DNA of 64,000 bases from Crambe crambe (lineage: Eukaryota > Porifera > Demospongiae > Poecilosclerida > Crambeidae): the NCBI GenBank assembly GCA_963924555.1, contig OZ004597.1:1816404-1880403 (forward strand), written 5' to 3'. Made by a program: the position numbers and the translations under genes. How positions within the stretch are numbered: the stretch's first letter is position 1; every line of letters begins with the position of its first letter. Shown here in pieces: positions 61,344 to 64,000 of the stretch. Under the pieces are notes generated by a model. The model did no database searches. It saw nothing but the letters and a program-made list of their open reading frames with translations, and had not been told where the DNA came from.

Positions 61344-61607
61344 ATGGGGGAGGAAGAACCTAAACACACTAAAGGCAGCGAACAGAAGGAACTGAAACCA
61401 GTCCTAGAGCCCTCTACCATCAAGGCATTTGTTGCAGGGATAGTGATAGGCAATCTGAACAAAGGTGTGCTGCTGGGCTTCACAATTGGTGCCCTAGGGG
61501 GGCTCTTCATACAACAGAACTTCACCGGTATCCCCAATGTCAGCAGAACTTGGAAAGACTTGTTAAATCGATGGAAAGAAACTGGAAGATCTAGTTCAGA
61601 GAAATGA
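61344..61607 (+). CDS. 87-residue protein resembling the SLC35A4 upstream-ORF microprotein
   Basis: Single exon, 87 residues, charged N-terminus, then one or two hydrophobic segments. From memory of the conserved microprotein encoded in the 5' leader of mammalian SLC35A4 (mitochondrial inner membrane), the central and C-terminal parts align almost without gaps. Shared positions include the K-x-F-x-AG start of the hydrophobic segment, a central LGF, a Gly pattern, a Gln and a PNV-x-x-T-x-x-D-x-L ending; here these read IKAFVAGIVIGNL, LLGFTIGALGGLF, QQ and IPNVSRTWKDLLNRW. A nucleotide-sugar transporter frame does not follow it: the next gene is TMBIM4 on the other strand, so here it is a free-standing gene. 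It shares a promoter with SMARCA5. An out-of-frame ATG lies 5 bp upstream at 61339. Family assignment needs a profile search. Confidence 0.72.
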   Translation: MGEEEPKHTKGSEQKELKPVLEPSTIKAFVAGIVIGNLNKGVLLGFTIGALGGLFIQQNFTGIPNVSRTWKDLLNRWKETGRSSSEK

Positions 61608-61713
61608 CAGTGTTTCATAGATACAAAACCACAATATTGTAAAGGAGTACAACATAATGTAGTGACAATTTTGAAGTATTTATTTCACTCTGTTAGATGC
61701 ACCTGACATATAT

Positions 61714-62809
61714 CTAATTTCTCCGAGCATCCTGGAGGATCCGCAATATGTAAAGGAAGAGGTTAATGAAGTCCAAGTAAAGGTTGACAGCTGCTATGAT
61801 GTATTCCTCTGGAGACAACTTGTGCATGATCAGGTGTGTGTCAAAGATGATGAATCCACTGAAAAGAAGAGCACCAGCTATTGACAGCACGAAATGCAAT
61901 GCCTCGCTCCAAAAGAAGAGCTACAATTAGACATAATGATTATGTGATACTGGGCCCCATGTTAATTAATTGTATTATTATCAAAGGAGTCCATTCCATT
62001 TCTTACTCACCTGTATTATCCCTCCAATGATCAAGATCCACAAAAAGGAGAATAAGCTACAGAATGTTGTATTGATACACAGAAAATGAAACCACAATAG
62101 CATTATATAATAGCCCCAGGGTACAATCCCAGCTCAATAGGTATAGTCTAGTATTAAATACCTTGCTCCCCATGTGCTGAAGTCATATCGGCTCTGCATG
62201 GTATAAGCTGTGAGAGCAACAAACACTGCTGCTGTGATCAGAAATGACTTGAGGACCAGATCAACATCAAAAAAAGTCACTGCCGTTCCCAGAGAAAGAG
62301 CCTCTGTAGTGGTCTGGGATGAGGACCGAATTATATTAATATGTTTGTTTTGGTATTTTTTAGGACATACAAAAGCAAGGAGAAGATAGAAGTTGGTGGG
62401 TGTTTCTTGTCTCTTGATGATGAGTGCAACAAGAATGGCAAACGTTGCAATTAAAAGCACGACACTGAAGGCTGGGCTATATTAATAAAAGATTTTGAGT
62501 ACATATAAGTCTCACTTATGCTAGTACTGCCCACCTGTTCTGGATAAAGAGTTTCACTGGAGTGACCACAATACATATCCCTGCTATGATCACCGTCAAT
62601 ACCAGCTGTGCACTCAAAATTCCATACACTTTGCGTAGGAAACCTATCGAGATTGATAGATAATATGTAAGTAGCTAGCCAAGTACATGTAGGCCTACAT
62701 CAGCTAGCTCACTTAGTCTCAAAGCTACTTCAGCCTGCCACACAGATATTGGTACTCCTTTCCCAGGTTTTTCATTCCCCCCAGAGAAAAGAACCGATTC
62801 AACGTCCAT
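61714..62809 (-). CDS. TMBIM4: Lifeguard 4 / Golgi anti-apoptotic protein
   Basis: Multi-pass membrane protein of the Bax-inhibitor-1 family, acting in Golgi/ER calcium handling and cell survival. Six exons (62713-62809, 62535-62643, 62371-62476, 62162-62313, 62011-62056, 61714-61920), in phase, 238 residues, the same length as human TMBIM4. Matching segments: [84 protein letters not shown] and a C-terminal [20 protein letters not shown]. The paired acidic residues of the family's pore (FDTH, LYLD) are present. Divergent from neurochondrin with 198 bp between starts. Confidence 0.95.
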
Positions 62810-63007
62810 AACTACTCGACAGCTCTACGGATTACTACACTGTCGTTACGAAACTGATCACCACGCCCCCGATTCGCCTCCTTTTTATTTTTCAAATAAA
62901 GCGCACTCCAGCTGATGGCTGTCCTCCAGGAGCCTTCTTAAAGTAATTTGAGCTAGGTTAGCTGCAGAATCTACTGCAGAAACTCACCCAGGGATACTTC
63001 AACAGTC

Positions 63008-63750
63008 ATGGAGTTGAAACAATGCTTGAAGTGTCTCAAAAATGCAAGATCTGACAATGAAAAGATGGCTGCACTTTTGCTGGTATGTACTATAGAGTAT
63101 AGTCTGCAGTAGCTACCATGTGTCTATGAGGCCATGCATGATTGTAGGCAGCTAAGCTAATCAAATCTGATGAAATCGGCACTGAAGGAAGGAAGAGTGT
63201 GTTTGAAACCATTGGATTTTCTTTCATCAATCGTCTCCTGGCAACAACAAGTAAGAACAAATCGGGCCAATGTATTAAAATTCTGTAGAAAATTTTCTCC
63301 TCCAGATAAAATTCCCGAGGACTGCATTGAGAACCCTTACCATCAAATAGCAGTGACGATCCTCGCATGCTTCTGCACTGATGAAGACTTGGTAAGACAG
63401 CCGGTGAATGAGCAAGGTGCTCTGAGTGAATATCGTTCATTTATTTGCAGGTTATCCACCCACAAGTCACTTCCAAGATACCACACTTCAATAACTTCAT
63501 TCTAATCAAGTGAGTGGACACCCCCTCCGAATGTACCTGCATAGAGAGGTCCCACTGTCATAGTATGGCACATAACTCTTTCTCTTCTTTCTTCCTCGTG
63601 ATCTCTTTAGAACTTGTGAAGGAAGCTCCCTAGCGGCAGATTCTCTTGATTGCCTCAGAGCCATGAGTCACTCAGTTGCTGGCATGCAGCACCTAATGAA
63701 ACATAATTCACTGGAGGCACTCACTCAAGCATATCTAATCCAAACTAAAG
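63008..63750 (+). CDS. NCDN: Neurochondrin, N-terminal part
   Basis: Cytosolic armadillo-like helical protein linked in vertebrates to neurite outgrowth and receptor signalling. Five exons in the window (63008-63082, 63148-63250, 63306-63391, 63451-63509, 63611-63750), all in phase; the coding frame continues right of the window. Starts MELKQCLKCLKNARSDNEKM; then KSVFETIGFSFINRLLAT, NPYHQIAVTILACFCTDEDL, VIHPQVTSKIPHFNNFIL and a segment with LDCLRAMSHSVAGMQHLM, matching the neurochondrin N-terminal repeats (GFTFPNRLL, ALLACFCSDPEL, HPQVLNKIP in vertebrates). Its presence in a nerveless animal implies an older cellular role. Confidence 0.9.
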
Positions 63751-63753
63751 GTA

Positions 63754-63840
63754 TCAGAGATTATTAACATTTACCAGAGATTACTAACATTTACCAGAGA
63801 TTACTAAGAGATTACTAACATTTTGATTCCAGAGATTGCT
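63754..63840. repeat. 20-bp tandem repeat in NCDN intron
   Basis: Three to four imperfect copies of CCAGAGATTACTAACATTTA directly after the last NCDN exon in the window. Confidence 0.85.
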
Positions 63841-64000
63841 AATAGGTTTCAAAGTATAAAATAACATGTGGCCCTTGGACATTTTACCAAGCATTCACTG
63901 GACATTCAATGATGTAGAAAAATATTATTTTGTGCTCTGCATACTGAACACCAGTCCCTGCTGTTGCCCTAGGGCTAGGGACAAAGCCCTAGTTTTAGGG

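Noticed and set aside
63170-63505. 111-codon plus-strand frame as a separate gene
   Set aside because: It reads through neurochondrin introns in a mixture of frames; the spliced neurochondrin model explains the conserved segments.

Overview
The window is a gene-dense stretch of an animal genome, most likely a demosponge (Amphimedon-like). The evidence is: many 50-80 bp spliceosomal introns; animal-only or animal-typical families (CBP/p300, neurochondrin, SH3 scaffolds, an EMI-FAS1 matrix protein, an ADCY9-like cyclase); intergenic gaps often below 200 bp; and immunoglobulin receptors carrying a SEA-like module of a kind I associate with sponge proteins. Species assignment is an inference. I rebuilt the gene models by hand from splice sites; unless an entry says otherwise, all intron phases of a model agree.

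Layout, left to right. 1-821(-): N-terminus of a CBP/p300 acetyltransferase. 1197-2745(+): AMDHD2 (GlcNAc-6-P deacetylase). 2842-5939(-): AIFM1 (mitochondrial apoptosis-inducing factor). 6015-8156(-): secreted EMI-FAS1-FAS1 protein (TGFBI/periostin-like). 8284-11174(-): voltage-sensing phosphatase (TPTE/Ci-VSP family). 11331-14390(+): unrecognised, mostly disordered protein. 14554-24163(-): an 11-exon gene for a predicted 2317-residue single-pass membrane protein with three extracellular copper-only SOD-like domains, a mucin-like stalk with furin sites inserted into a fourth, degenerate SOD-like domain, a transmembrane helix, and a cytoplasmic part with four SH3 domains and a long proline-rich region. 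This is the most novel object in the window.

26588-49912(-): a tandem array of immunoglobulin-type receptor genes. Four copies are intact (26588-30183, 33101-36055, 38554-41431, 46319-49912) and five or six are relics. Each full-length copy has a signal peptide, four Ig-like domains, a SEA-like module, one transmembrane helix and a short tyrosine-containing tail. The copies show mosaicism, exon fusion and a captured relic of the neighbouring RPS3A gene. The layout resembles invertebrate allorecognition or immune receptor clusters.

50051-51554(+): RPS3A, divergent from the last Ig gene. 51863-55903(-): a single-exon ADCY9-like adenylate cyclase. 56153-61149(-): ISWI ATPase (SMARCA5). 61344-61607(+): an 87-residue protein resembling the microprotein encoded upstream of mammalian SLC35A4. 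61714-62809(-): TMBIM4/LFG4. 63008-end(+): neurochondrin, partial. The housekeeping genes share very short divergent promoters, several with an NRF1-like GCGCATGCGC element 50-95 bp before the start codon.
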